Assembly: GCA_001897745.1 (NCBI GenBank) | Contig: MKUH01000006.1 | Span: 98,482 to 162,481, forward strand | From: Candidatus Accumulibacter sp. 66-26 | GTDB taxonomy: Bacteria; Pseudomonadota; Gammaproteobacteria; Burkholderiales; Rhodocyclaceae | Length of the DNA stretch: 64,000 nt | Direction: 5' to 3' | Part shown: in pieces, positions 9,672-17,356 of the stretch | Layout of the letters: every line of letters begins with the position of its first letter | How positions within the stretch are numbered: position 1 is the stretch's first letter | Translations under genes and position numbers: made by a program | The notes under the pieces: generated by a model | Database searches by the model: none | What the model saw: the letters and a program-made list of their open reading frames with translations, nothing else | What the model was told of the DNA's origin: nothing

Positions 9672-11468
9672 ATGCCCAACAAGACGGTCAATACCGTTCA
9701 GGAGCATCGCCTGACGCTGCCCGAGGTGCTCAAGCTGCTGGTCGCCGACGGCATCGTCGCGCACGGCGACGCCGAAGCCCTGATCGCCGACAGCCGCCTG
9801 CGCCGCATCGAAGCGCATCCGCTGGTCGTCGTCGCCGACCAGAAGTGGAAGTCGCTGCTCGCGCCGAACCGCGCGCTGGGACTCGAAGACCTCGCCGAAT
9901 GGCTGGCCGGCAAGGTCGGCCTCGACTATTTCCACATCGATCCGCTGAAGATCGACTTCACGGCGGTGACCGAGGTGATGTCCTCGGCCTACGCCACGCG
10001 CTTCGGCATCCTGCCCGTGCAGGTGACGACGCGCGAAGTGGTGGTCGCCACGACGCAGCCCTACCTGCGCGAGTGGGAGAAGGAGCTGGCGCCCATCCTC
10101 AAGAAGGACATCCGCCGCGTCGTCGCCAATCCGGCCGACGTCGCGCGCTACCTGATCGAGTTCTACAACCTCGCGCGCTCGGTCAAGAAGGCCGCGCAGA
10201 GCGGCGGACAGGGCGGCACCCTGTCGTCCTTCGAGCAGCTCGTCGAACTCGGGCGCGCCAACCGCCAGTACGACGCCAACGACCAGCACATCGTCAACAT
10301 CGTCGACTGGCTGTGGCAGTACGCCTTCGAGCAGCGCGCCAGCGACATCCACATCGAGCCGCGCCGCGAGCTGGGCATCGTGCGCTTCCGCATCGACGGC
10401 GTGCTGCATCAGGTGTACCAGATCCCGATGAGTGTGATGACGGCGATGACCAGCCGCATCAAGATCCTCGGCCGCATGGACGTGGTCGAGAAGCGCCGCC
10501 CGCAGGACGGCCGCATCAAGACGCGCATGGCCGACGGGCAGGAGGTCGAACTGCGCCTGTCCACGCTGCCCACCGCCTTCGGCGAAAAACTCGTGATGCG
10601 CATCTTCGACCCCGAGGTGCTGGTGCGCGACTTCGCCGAACTCGGCTTTTCCGACGACGACCAGGCGCGCTGGAAATCGATGGTCGAGCGGCCGAACGGC
10701 ATCATCCTGGTCACCGGACCGACCGGCTCGGGCAAGACGACGACGCTCTACTCGACGCTCAAGCAGCTGGCGACGCCCGAGGTCAACGTATGCACCATCG
10801 AGGACCCGATCGAAATGGTCGAGGCCGCCTTCAACCAGATGCAGGTGCAGGCCGCCGTCGACCTCGGCTTCGCCGAAGGCGTGCGCGCGCTGATGCGGCA
10901 GGACCCGGACATCATCATGGTCGGCGAAATCCGCGACCTCGAAACCGGCGAAATGGCGATCCAGGCCGCGCTTACCGGCCACCTCGTGCTATCCACGCTG
11001 CACACCAACGACGCCCCGTCGGCGATCACCCGCATGCTCGACCTCGGCGTCCCGTCCTACCTGCTGAGCGCCACCACGCTTGGCATCATGGCGCAGCGCC
11101 TGGTGCGCATCCTGTGCCCGCACTGCAAGCAGGCGCACCCGGCGACCCCGGAAGACATCGGCCTGTGGGACAAGCTCGTCGCGCCGTGGAAGGCCAACCG
11201 CCCGGCGCACTTCCACCACCCGGTCGGTTGCCTCGAATGCCGCATGACCGGCTACCTCGGCCGCGTCGGCCTCTACGAAATCCTGCTCCTGTCGCCCGAC
11301 ATGAAGCAGACGATCACCGACGGCGCCGAGCTCGCCAAAATCCGCGAACTCGCCTACCGCGAAGGCATGAAGCCGCTGCGCATCTCCGGCGCGATGAAGG
11401 TCGCCGCCGGGCTGACGACGCTCGAAGAAGTCGTCAAGGTCGCGCCGCCGGTCGAGCAGCGCGCATGA
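9672..11468 (+). CDS. GspE/PilB-family secretion/pilus assembly ATPase
   Basis: 598 residues. An N-terminal MshEN-like region (about 15-180) precedes the ATPase core. The core has the HIVNIVDWLWQYAFEQRASDIHIEP motif region, Walker A GPTGSGKTTT from about residue 349, an Asp box (CTIEDPIE), Walker B with GEIRDLETGEMA, and a His box (TGHLVLSTLHTND). A four-cysteine metal-binding insert (CPHC, then CLEC) marks the GspE/PilB rather than the PilT branch. No other pilus or type II secretion gene is adjacent, so it is an orphan ATPase. It could serve type IV pili or type II secretion encoded elsewhere. A hairpin-forming GTCGTCGCCTC/GAGGCGATGAC sequence lies about 45-75 bp upstream. Confidence 0.87.
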   Translation: MPNKTVNTVQEHRLTLPEVLKLLVADGIVAHGDAEALIADSRLRRIEAHPLVVVADQKWKSLLAPNRALGLEDLAEWLAGKVGLDYFHIDPLKIDFTAVTEVMSSAYATRFGILPVQVTTREVVVATTQPYLREWEKELAPILKKDIRRVVANPADVARYLIEFYNLARSVKKAAQSGGQGGTLSSFEQLVELGRANRQYDANDQHIVNIVDWLWQYAFEQRASDIHIEPRRELGIVRFRIDGVLHQVYQIPMSVMTAMTSRIKILGRMDVVEKRRPQDGRIKTRMADGQEVELRLSTLPTAFGEKLVMRIFDPEVLVRDFAELGFSDDDQARWKSMVERPNGIILVTGPTGSGKTTTLYSTLKQLATPEVNVCTIEDPIEMVEAAFNQMQVQAAVDLGFAEGVRALMRQDPDIIMVGEIRDLETGEMAIQAALTGHLVLSTLHTNDAPSAITRMLDLGVPSYLLSATTLGIMAQRLVRILCPHCKQAHPATPEDIGLWDKLVAPWKANRPAHFHHPVGCLECRMTGYLGRVGLYEILLLSPDMKQTITDGAELAKIRELAYREGMKPLRISGAMKVAAGLTTLEEVVKVAPPVEQRA

Positions 11469-11523
11469 CCCGGCAGGGCGACGCCTTCGCGCTTCATGGA
11501 AAATCCCTCTTGAGGAGACGCGC

Positions 11524-11787
11524 ATGCGCTCGACGCGCGCCAGCGCCGCCGTTGCCCGCCTGAATGCGCGCAGCGCCGGCCGGCACTACCTGATGGTCCT
11601 CACCGGCAGCGGCCTGTTCCTGCTGCGCGAACGCACCGACGCCGGCGAAACGCCGCTCTGCGAACCGCTCGCACTCGACGACTTCGTGCGCTTCGTCGAC
11701 TCCCTCGGCCCGCAGAAGGCGCCCCGCGTTACGAAGAACGATGCAGCCTTCGCTAAGCAACTGGTCGGGAAGCCGAAAGCTGAATAA
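11524..11787 (+). CDS. Small conserved hypothetical protein
   Basis: 87 residues with a strong ribosome binding site (GAGGAG) seven bases before the ATG, and GC-rich codon use like its neighbours. It contains a compact hydrophobic strand pair (HYLMVLTGSGLFLLRE) and a charged C-terminus. It shows no membrane segment, signal peptide or recognisable domain. It starts 55 bp after the GspE-type ATPase gene on the same strand, so the two may be co-transcribed. Function unknown. Confidence 0.6.
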   Translation: MRSTRASAAVARLNARSAGRHYLMVLTGSGLFLLRERTDAGETPLCEPLALDDFVRFVDSLGPQKAPRVTKNDAAFAKQLVGKPKAE

Positions 11788-11961
11788 GGCTCTGGCCGCT
11801 CGCTGCGCGCCTGCAAAATCCAGTCGATCATGGTCGAGTGTTGCAGTCCAAAGCCTAGGGAACAGCTCTTTCCCCGTGAATGCGAGGCGGGAGGGCAAGG
11901 ATAGTTAGGTGAGCGACGGGTAACAACCCAAAGCGGAAACTTGCAATTATGAAGATTGGAC

Positions 11962-12011
11962 GTTCAACGTGACGCTAAGGGGCTGCTGCCGGCGTTAGCG
12001 CAGGGTTAGAT
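11962..12011 (-). repeat. attC recombination site (short, distal cassette)
   Basis: Read on the minus strand, just after the stop codon of the 80-residue cassette gene. An ATCTAAC core (RYYYAAC) is followed by CGCTAA, a short central loop, TTAGCG and a final GTTGAAC core (GTTRRRY). CGCTAA and TTAGCG are perfectly complementary, and the outer AAC/GTT also pair, giving the two-box hairpin of an attC site in about 50 bp. It is less perfect than the site at 12280-12346. Confidence 0.6.
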
Positions 12012-12016
12012 GGCCG

Positions 12017-12259
12017 TCACGCTAACTCCCACGGGAGATCACGGCGGCCGTGGACTGGCTTTAATGTGCCCGAATTGCGCAATGCCTGAGCAGCCCAACG
12101 AACATCGTATTGCCATGTATAGAGAAGACCTCCTGAACACTTGAGTTCAACTTCGTAGTGATCCCAAATATATTTGGCAACATCTTTGGGCCAGCCTTTG
12201 CCTCCCAATGATTTGAGGGCTTTTATTACCCAGACTTTCATATCTTCTCGTGTTGCCAT
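12017..12259 (-). CDS. Integron cassette protein with Mrr_N-like winged-helix fold
   Basis: 80 residues, start at 12259 with an excellent ribosome binding site (GGGAGGAG). The sequence (WVIKALKSLGGKGWPKDVAKYIWDH, then YDVRWAAQALRNSGTLKPV ending in DLPWEL) resembles the N-terminal winged-helix domain of Mrr restriction proteins: GG-directed first helix, then a WxxxLRxxG helix and a short final wing. There is no Mrr nuclease domain, so it is a stand-alone DNA-binding-like module. It sits between two attC sites as a complete gene cassette on the minus strand. Codon use is less GC-rich than the chromosome, consistent with acquisition. Role unknown. Confidence 0.7.
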   Translation of the reverse strand: MATREDMKVWVIKALKSLGGKGWPKDVAKYIWDHYEVELKCSGGLLYTWQYDVRWAAQALRNSGTLKPVHGRRDLPWELA

Positions 12260-12279
12260 TGCTCCTCCCGAGATGAAAT

Positions 12280-12346
12280 GTCTAACGTTTGAATTCACCG
12301 GACTGCGCGGTTTTTCGCGCAGGTCCGGTGGAATGATGGGTTAGAT
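12280..12346 (-). repeat. attC recombination site (well conserved)
   Basis: On the minus strand it begins with core ATCTAAC (12346-12340) and ends with core GTTAGAC (12286-12280), fitting RYYYAAC and GTTRRRY. Between them lies a long imperfect palindrome: CACCGGACCTGCGCG, a short AAAAA loop, and the complementary CGCGCAGTCCGGTG. Unpaired bases in one arm are as expected for a folded attC. It starts 9 bp after the stop codon of the 228-residue cassette gene and ends 20 bp before the start of the 80-residue one, the normal cassette layout. Confidence 0.88.
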
Positions 12347-12355
12347 TTCTGAGAC

Positions 12356-13042
12356 TCACTTTGGCGTCGATGCTTGAGCATTGTGTTGCTTCTCTTTCTT
12401 CGTCGAAAGAAAGTAAGAGTGACCATTCTGGGGGAAATAATGCACCGACTTTGTACTTGGGTCTACGCCAGCACAGTTTCTGGCGCCGCAAGTGAGATAC
12501 AGCAGCTTTCGTGTTTTGGAGTCTATTTGTACCGTGATTAAATCTTGATCTTGGACAGGTTTTTCATCCAGTTTTTCCAAGATCGCGACGGCAGCAGAGT
12601 GTCCTTTAGATTCGAAGTAGACGAGACTTAGGACAAAAGCGAGGAAAACGATAGCCAACAGCGCGAAAGTAATGGTGTGCCTTTTTGCCTGTCGAACGAT
12701 TTGGGAGTCTTTTTGCTTGCCAAAAAGACTGCGTTTCAGTTTCAGATACTGACGCTTCTGCTTCCTGGATTTCTTTAGCCAGCTTTCCAAGCTAGGCAAG
12801 AACGCATGAGAGTACAGAAATCGCACTATCGCGTAGAGAAACAACGCAAGAAAGATTTGGGGAAATGAATCCACAAAACCCTGATACAAAACTTGCTGAA
12901 AGTTTCGATCAAGAACATCGGCATCAAGCTGAAGCTTAGAAAGGTAGCCGCCATATTTAGCAGTGCTTACGCAATACAGAAACGCGGTTGCTGCAGCCAG
13001 TACAGCCCCACTGTCAAGCAACGAATTCTGTTTATCGCTCAT
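12356..13042 (-). CDS. Integron cassette membrane protein of unknown function
   Basis: 228 residues with three likely membrane segments (about 9-27, 55-77 and 124-143). A very basic cytoplasmic-type loop lies between the second and third (SRKQKRQYLKLKRSLFGKQK). After the third segment comes a soluble domain with two cysteines in LTCGARNC (185 and 190). No family was recognised. AT-rich codon use contrasts with the surrounding chromosome. The start at 13042 lies five bases after an attI-like core and the stop is followed by an attC site, so this is the first cassette of the array. The topology suggests a signal-anchored inner-membrane protein; any role in defence or stress is speculation. Confidence 0.75.
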   Translation of the reverse strand: MSDKQNSLLDSGAVLAAATAFLYCVSTAKYGGYLSKLQLDADVLDRNFQQVLYQGFVDSFPQIFLALFLYAIVRFLYSHAFLPSLESWLKKSRKQKRQYLKLKRSLFGKQKDSQIVRQAKRHTITFALLAIVFLAFVLSLVYFESKGHSAAVAILEKLDEKPVQDQDLITVQIDSKTRKLLYLTCGARNCAGVDPSTKSVHYFPQNGHSYFLSTKKEKQHNAQASTPK

Positions 13043-13046
13043 AGAA

Positions 13047-13084
13047 ATCTAACTTTGATTTAGGGAGGCAGTACTGCGCCCTAA
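13047..13084 (-). repeat. attI-like integron insertion site
   Basis: Read on the minus strand, the segment ends in CCCTAAATCAAAGTTAGAT directly before the first cassette gene. This closely resembles the end of the class 1 integron attI site, which ends CCCTAAAACAAAGTTAGGC. A GTTAGAT core lies at 13053-13047. Upstream of it, TTAGGG...GCAGTACTGC...CCCTAA (13084-13060) forms an imperfect palindrome. No second AAC-type core is found upstream, which favours attI over attC, though a truncated attC cannot be excluded. Confidence 0.65.
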
Positions 13085-13374
13085 CTCGACACCTGTCTCC
13101 CTTGCTTAGGATTGTCATATCGCCGAAACCGGGCACCGTTACGTGCCTTCATGGGCTAAGACCTAGAAAACGTGACTACTAAAAAGTCGTGAAAAGTAGC
13201 AGATAAGAACAATAGCATAAATTGGGCCGCATTCGTCGGCTTTTGGGGGGAATCGCTCAACGACTGCTTCTGGCAGTCGATTGTTGTCAGTGATCAGATC
13301 AGCCGTTTTGCTGAGCGTTTTGCCGGACTGTTTGATCAGATCAAGCAGTCGGATTCTATTCAGAAAAGCCGGGC
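13085..13374. other. Intergenic region where an integron integrase would be expected
   Basis: 290 bp next to the attI-like site. All six frames are interrupted and no integrase-like sequence is visible. It holds a small hairpin (CGACTGC/GCAGTCG near 13261-13279) and a direct repeat TGATCAGATCA at 13291-13301 and 13333-13343. AT content is higher than in the chromosome on the right. No convincing promoter was identified. Confidence 0.5.
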
Positions 13375-13602
13375 TTATTCCGTGCGCTCGTCCGCCGGCT
13401 TCTCCGGATCGGCGGTGGGGTCGGGGCCGGCTTCCAGATTCCAGTCGCCGTAGGTGTACCAGTCGTCGCCGAGCAGTTCGGCGGGGTGCTGGGTGCGGCC
13501 GGAGCCGTTGCCGCAGCCGAGCGAGTCGGTCGGGCAGTATTTGTCGCATCCCCAGCAGATGCGCTCGGGATGTTTCGGATGCAAGGGAAACTTCTTGGCC
13601 AT
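13375..13602 (-). CDS. DUF3079 family protein
   Basis: 75 residues. It begins MAKKFPLHPKHPERICWGCDKYCP and continues with CGNGSGRTQHP, the hallmark of DUF3079. Four cysteines (CWGC, KYC, LGC) near residues 16-30 suggest a small metal-binding site. The start at 13602 is chosen because family members begin at this Met. A CRP/FNR-type palindrome lies about 135 bp upstream (13736-13749). Molecular function is not known for the family. Confidence 0.82.
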   Translation of the reverse strand: MAKKFPLHPKHPERICWGCDKYCPTDSLGCGNGSGRTQHPAELLGDDWYTYGDWNLEAGPDPTADPEKPADERTE

Positions 13603-13735
13603 GTTCGGGCACCCCGCAAGGTCAGGGCGAAAAGCGCGCCGGTTCGTGGCCGGCGGCCGTTTCGCGTAGTCCGCGCGCCGCGGCGCCTGGACGGAATTAT
13701 TGTTGATTATTTTACTCAACTATTGCGCCGGGGGT

Positions 13736-13749
13736 TTGATCCGGGTCAA
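13736..13749. promoter_or_regulatory. FNR/CRP-type palindrome
   Basis: TTGAT-CCGG-GTCAA matches the FNR/Anr/Dnr consensus TTGAT-N4-ATCAA at 9 of 10 positions and is itself palindromic over TTTGAT/GTCAAA. It lies in the gap between the DUF3079 gene (minus strand, to the left) and the end of the lipoprotein gene, so DUF3079 is the only gene it could serve. Confidence 0.45.
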
Positions 13750-13852
13750 AAGCGCCTGTCGGGCGCGGCCGTTTTCCCGCTGCCGGGCTGGCGCTTTCTC
13801 GCCTGAGCGTCTCCGCGCAATCCTCGGGCGGGAAGCGCGGGTGCTCCGGCAA

Positions 13853-14233
13853 TCAGCCGAGGCGGCATTCGTTGACCAGCGGCGCATTCGTTCTGCCGTC
13901 GAGCAGCAGGCTTTTCCAGGGCAGGTCGATCCATACCAGACTCCGGGCCGCGTCCTCGAAACGCGGCAGTCCCGAGTAGGAGGCGTCGCGCTCCAGGCGA
14001 TAGCCGTCGCCGTTCCACACGATGTCGATGCGGACGTTCGCGCCTTCGCGGATTTCGCGTTCGACGCGGATTCGTATGTCCTGTTCGCACGTATAGGTGC
14101 CGCTGCGCAGGGCCAGTTCGAGCTGGCCGCTCTGCGGCGCCCGGGGGGCCTGGGTCTGTTTTTCGGGCGCCGTTCCGCAGGCGGAAAGGACGAGGGCGGA
14201 GACGACGGTCGCCAGCCATGACAGGCGTTTCAT
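13853..14233 (-). CDS. Putative lipoprotein, MliC-like
   Basis: 126 residues with a type II signal peptide: basic start MKRLSW, hydrophobic core and lipobox LSAC at about residue 19. The mature part is SGTYTCEQ, a middle with IVWNGDGYRLERDASYSG, and a final C in LVNECRLG. This resembles the MliC/PliC lysozyme-inhibitor fold, with a Y-x-C start, two cysteines and a short barrel of strands, so inhibition of c-type lysozyme at the envelope is possible. The similarity is by pattern only. It stands alone upstream of fumC on the minus strand. Confidence 0.6.
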   Translation of the reverse strand: MKRLSWLATVVSALVLSACGTAPEKQTQAPRAPQSGQLELALRSGTYTCEQDIRIRVEREIREGANVRIDIVWNGDGYRLERDASYSGLPRFEDAARSLVWIDLPWKSLLLDGRTNAPLVNECRLG

Positions 14234-14327
14234 GTTTGTTTCCTTTCTCCGGTTTTACCCGGCCGGGTATCCCGAAGTCGGGCGGGCCGGGTGGCGCCGC
14301 GCCTTTGAGGGGAGGCATGCCGGGCGC

Positions 14328-15722
14328 TCATACGAGCTGTTCCGGCACGACCCAGCGCTCGAACTCCTCCGCCGTCACGTGGCCCGAGGCGAGGGCGGCT
14401 TCGCGCAGCGTGCTGCCTTCGGCGTGCGCGCGCTTGGCGATTTGCGCGGCGCGGTCGTAGCCGATGTGCGGCGCGAGCGCGGTGACCAGCATCAGGCTGC
14501 GCCCGAGCAGTTCGCCGATGCGCGCGGTGTCGGCGCGCAGGCCGCGCACGCAGTGTTCGTCGAAACCGTGCATGGCGTCGGCGAGCAGGCGGGCGCTGTG
14601 CAGGTAGTTGCGGGCGATCAGCGGCTTCATCACGTTCAGTTCGAAATTGCCGCCGGCGGCGCCGACGGTGAGCGCCACGTCGTTGCCGAAAATCTGCGCG
14701 CAGACCATGGTCAGCGCTTCGCACTGCGTCGGGTTGACCTTGCCCGGCATGATCGAGCTGCCCGGTTCGTTCTCCGGCAGCAGCAGCTCGCCGATCCCCG
14801 AGCGTGGGCCGCTGCCCAGCCAGCGCAGGTCGTTGGCGATCTTGTTCAGCGCCGTCGCCAGCGCCTTCAGTGCGCTGTGCGCGAGAACCAGCGGCTCGTG
14901 CCCGGCGAGCGCGGCGAAACGGTTGCCGGCGGGGACGAAGGGCAGGCCGCTGTGGCGCGCGATCTCGGTGATGGCGCGCGTCGCGAACGCGGGGTGGGCG
15001 TTGAGTCCGGTGCCGACGGCGGTGCCGCCGAGGGCCAGCGCGTGCAGGCCGGGGAGGGCGGCGGTGATGCCCTGACGGGCGATGCGCAGCTGGTCGACGT
15101 AGCCGGAGAACTCCTGCCCGAGCGTCAGCGGCGTCGCGTCCTGCAGGTGCGTGCGGCCGACCTTGACGATGTCGGCGAAGCGCTCGGCGTGGCCGGCGAG
15201 GCTTTCCGTCAGCGCGTCGAGCGCCGGCAGCAGCGCGCCTTCGACGCGGCGCGCGGCGGCGAGGTGCATGGCGCTCGGAAAGACGTCGTTCGACGACTGG
15301 CCGAGGTTGACGTGGTCGTTCGGATGCACCGTCCGCCCCTCGCCGCGCGCGCCGCCGAGCAGTTCGGAGGCGCGGTTGGCGAGCACTTCGTTGACGTTCA
15401 TGTTGCTCTGCGTGCCGGAGCCGGTCTGCCACACCGAGAGCGGGAATTCGTCCGGCCAGCGCCCGGCGAGCACTTCGTCGGCAGCCTGCACGATGGCGGC
15501 GGCGGTGGCGTCCGGCAGCATGCCGACCTCGGCGTTGGCGAGCGCCGCGGCGCGCTTGACCTCGACCAGCGCGAGCACCAGCTCGTCCGGCATGCGCTCG
15601 CCGCCGATCGTGAAGTGCTGCAGCGAGCGCTGCGTCTGTGCGCCCCACAGGCGCTCGGCGGGGACCTCGATAGGGCCGAAGCTGTCTTTTTCGATGCGAT
15701 ACGCGGGGTTTGCCGTGTTCAT
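14328..15722 (-). CDS. fumC: Class II fumarate hydratase
   Basis: 464 residues, the usual length. It has the N-terminal [18 protein letters not shown] motif, [18 protein letters not shown], the H in [35 protein letters not shown], and the superfamily signature [11 protein letters not shown]. It catalyses reversible hydration of fumarate to malate in the citric acid cycle as an iron-independent tetramer. The start at 15722 is preceded by AAGGAG. It is separated by about 180 bp from the VWA protein upstream on the same strand. Confidence 0.95.
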   Translation of the reverse strand: MNTANPAYRIEKDSFGPIEVPAERLWGAQTQRSLQHFTIGGERMPDELVLALVEVKRAAALANAEVGMLPDATAAAIVQAADEVLAGRWPDEFPLSVWQTGSGTQSNMNVNEVLANRASELLGGARGEGRTVHPNDHVNLGQSSNDVFPSAMHLAAARRVEGALLPALDALTESLAGHAERFADIVKVGRTHLQDATPLTLGQEFSGYVDQLRIARQGITAALPGLHALALGGTAVGTGLNAHPAFATRAITEIARHSGLPFVPAGNRFAALAGHEPLVLAHSALKALATALNKIANDLRWLGSGPRSGIGELLLPENEPGSSIMPGKVNPTQCEALTMVCAQIFGNDVALTVGAAGGNFELNVMKPLIARNYLHSARLLADAMHGFDEHCVRGLRADTARIGELLGRSLMLVTALAPHIGYDRAAQIAKRAHAEGSTLREAALASGHVTAEEFERWVVPEQLV

Positions 15723-15900
15723 GTCCGTTGCTCCTTGCGCGTTGCCGACACCCGCCGGCGGGTCGGCGGGTCTTTTGAAATGAGGCACTGCGGCGGCGGA
15801 TTGGTTCGAATCAGCGAGGCGCTTCGCAAGACGCTTCGCGAGGAGGAGCGGTGCCAGGCGGGACGGGCCGCGCGCGGGACGGCCGGGCGCGGCGGAGCGG

Positions 15901-17070
15901 CTACTTGCCGAGCTGGCGCATGCCGCGTTCCAGCCCGTCGAGCGTGAGCGGGAACATGCGGCCGCCGACGAGGTTGTGGATCAGCGAGGTCGACTGGCGG
16001 TATTGCCAGGAATGCTCGGGCTCGGGGTTGAGCCAGATCGCGTGCGGCCAGGTGTCGGTCAGGCGGCGCAGCCAGACGGCGCCCGCTTCCGGGTTGGTGT
16101 ATTCGACGCTGCCGCCGGGCTGCAGGATCTCGTAGGGACTCATCGACGCGTCGCCGACGAAGATCAGCTTGTAGTCGTTGCCGTAGCGGTGCATCACGTC
16201 GAGCGTCGGGATGCGCTCGTGGTGGCGCCGCGCGTTGTCCTTCCACAGGTAGTCGTACACGCAGTTGTGGAAGTAGTAGTACTCGAGGTGCTTGAACTCG
16301 CTGCGGCAGGCCGAGAAGATTTCTTCGCAGACGCGGACGTGGTCGTCCATCGAGCCGCCGACGTCGAGGAAGAGCAGGACCTTGACCGCGTTGTGCCGCT
16401 CCGGGCGCATGCGCAGGTCGAGCCAGCCGGCGTTGCGCGCGGTGCCGGCGATGGTGCCGTCGAGGTCGAGCTCGTCGGCGGCGCCCTCGCGCGCGAAGCG
16501 GCGCAGGCGGCGCAGGGCGACCTTGATGTTGCGCGTGCCGAGTTCGACGCTGTCGTCGAGGTTGCGGTACTCGCGCTTCTCCCAGACCTTCACCGCCGAG
16601 CGGTTCTCGCTCTTGCCGCCGATGCGGATGCCTTCCGGGTGCGTGCCGCCGTGCCCGAAGGGCGAGCTGCCGCCGGTGCCGATCCATTTGCTGCCGCCGG
16701 CGTGGCGCTCCTTCTGCTCGGCGAGGCGCTGCTTGAAGGTTTCCATCAGCTTGTCCCAGCCGAGCTTTTCGAGCTTCGCCCGTTCCTCGGCCGAGAGGTG
16801 CTTCTTCGCCGCCTGGCGCAGCCAGTCCTCGGGGATCAGCGCGTCCATGCCGGGCAGCGCCTCGACGCCCTTGAAATACTCGGCGAAGGCGCGGTCGAAC
16901 TTGTCGAAGTGCGTTTCGTCCTTGACCAGCACGGCGCGCGCCAGCACGTAGAAGTCGTCGAGGCTGTGCTCGATGACGTGCTCGCGCAGCGCTTCGAGCA
17001 GGGCCAGGAACTCCTTGGTGGAGACCGGCAGCTTGCTCGCCTTGAGGTGCAGGAAGAAGTCGATGAGCAT
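15901..17070 (-). CDS. VWA domain protein (CoxE-like), partner of a MoxR ATPase
   Basis: 389 residues. The N-terminal half is helical ([28 protein letters not shown]) with a Gly-rich linker ([17 protein letters not shown]). The C-terminal part (about 225-389) is a von Willebrand A domain with a MIDAS-like DVGGSMDDH and [11 protein letters not shown]. It is encoded 39 bp after a small membrane protein gene and close to a MoxR AAA+ ATPase gene. MoxR/VWA pairs act as chaperone-like systems for metal cofactor insertion or complex maturation. The client here is unknown. Confidence 0.85.
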   Translation of the reverse strand: MLIDFFLHLKASKLPVSTKEFLALLEALREHVIEHSLDDFYVLARAVLVKDETHFDKFDRAFAEYFKGVEALPGMDALIPEDWLRQAAKKHLSAEERAKLEKLGWDKLMETFKQRLAEQKERHAGGSKWIGTGGSSPFGHGGTHPEGIRIGGKSENRSAVKVWEKREYRNLDDSVELGTRNIKVALRRLRRFAREGAADELDLDGTIAGTARNAGWLDLRMRPERHNAVKVLLFLDVGGSMDDHVRVCEEIFSACRSEFKHLEYYYFHNCVYDYLWKDNARRHHERIPTLDVMHRYGNDYKLIFVGDASMSPYEILQPGGSVEYTNPEAGAVWLRRLTDTWPHAIWLNPEPEHSWQYRQSTSLIHNLVGGRMFPLTLDGLERGMRQLGK

Positions 17071-17109
17071 GATCGCGGGCGGCCGCCGGGGGCTCGCGCC
17101 GGGCGCGCT

Positions 17110-17337
17110 TTACTCGCCGCTCGGCGCGGCGTTGCGCTTGGCGACGTGCATCCGGTGCAGGCTGAAGATGCAGTAGGCGAGCACGGCGATCAGCACGAAG
17201 CCGACGCCGGTGAGCAGGCCGGGCAGGGCGCCGGCGGCGGCGCCGTCGCGCATGCGCAGCAGCGAGGCGGCGGTGAAGGAGCCGATCGAGACGAAGGGCA
17301 GGATCAGGGCGGCGACGATGAGGAGAAAGGCTTTCAT
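17110..17337 (-). CDS. Small two-segment membrane protein
   Basis: 75 residues with hydrophobic segments at about 4-26 and 38-60 and a basic tail (HRMHVAKRN). It lies 19 bp after the MoxR ATPase gene and 39 bp before the VWA gene, so it belongs to that operon and may anchor or assist the MoxR/VWA pair. No family was recognised. Confidence 0.65.
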   Translation of the reverse strand: MKAFLLIVAALILPFVSIGSFTAASLLRMRDGAAAGALPGLLTGVGFVLIAVLAYCIFSLHRMHVAKRNAAPSGE

Positions 17338-17356
17338 GATCGGATGAGCGGTGCTT

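Noticed and set aside
11904..11910. GTTAGGT as a further attC half-site
   Set aside because: No matching partner core or palindrome is found nearby, so it is probably chance.
13085..13374. Search for an integron integrase remnant
   Set aside because: No frame longer than a few codons resembles a tyrosine recombinase; only repeats were seen.
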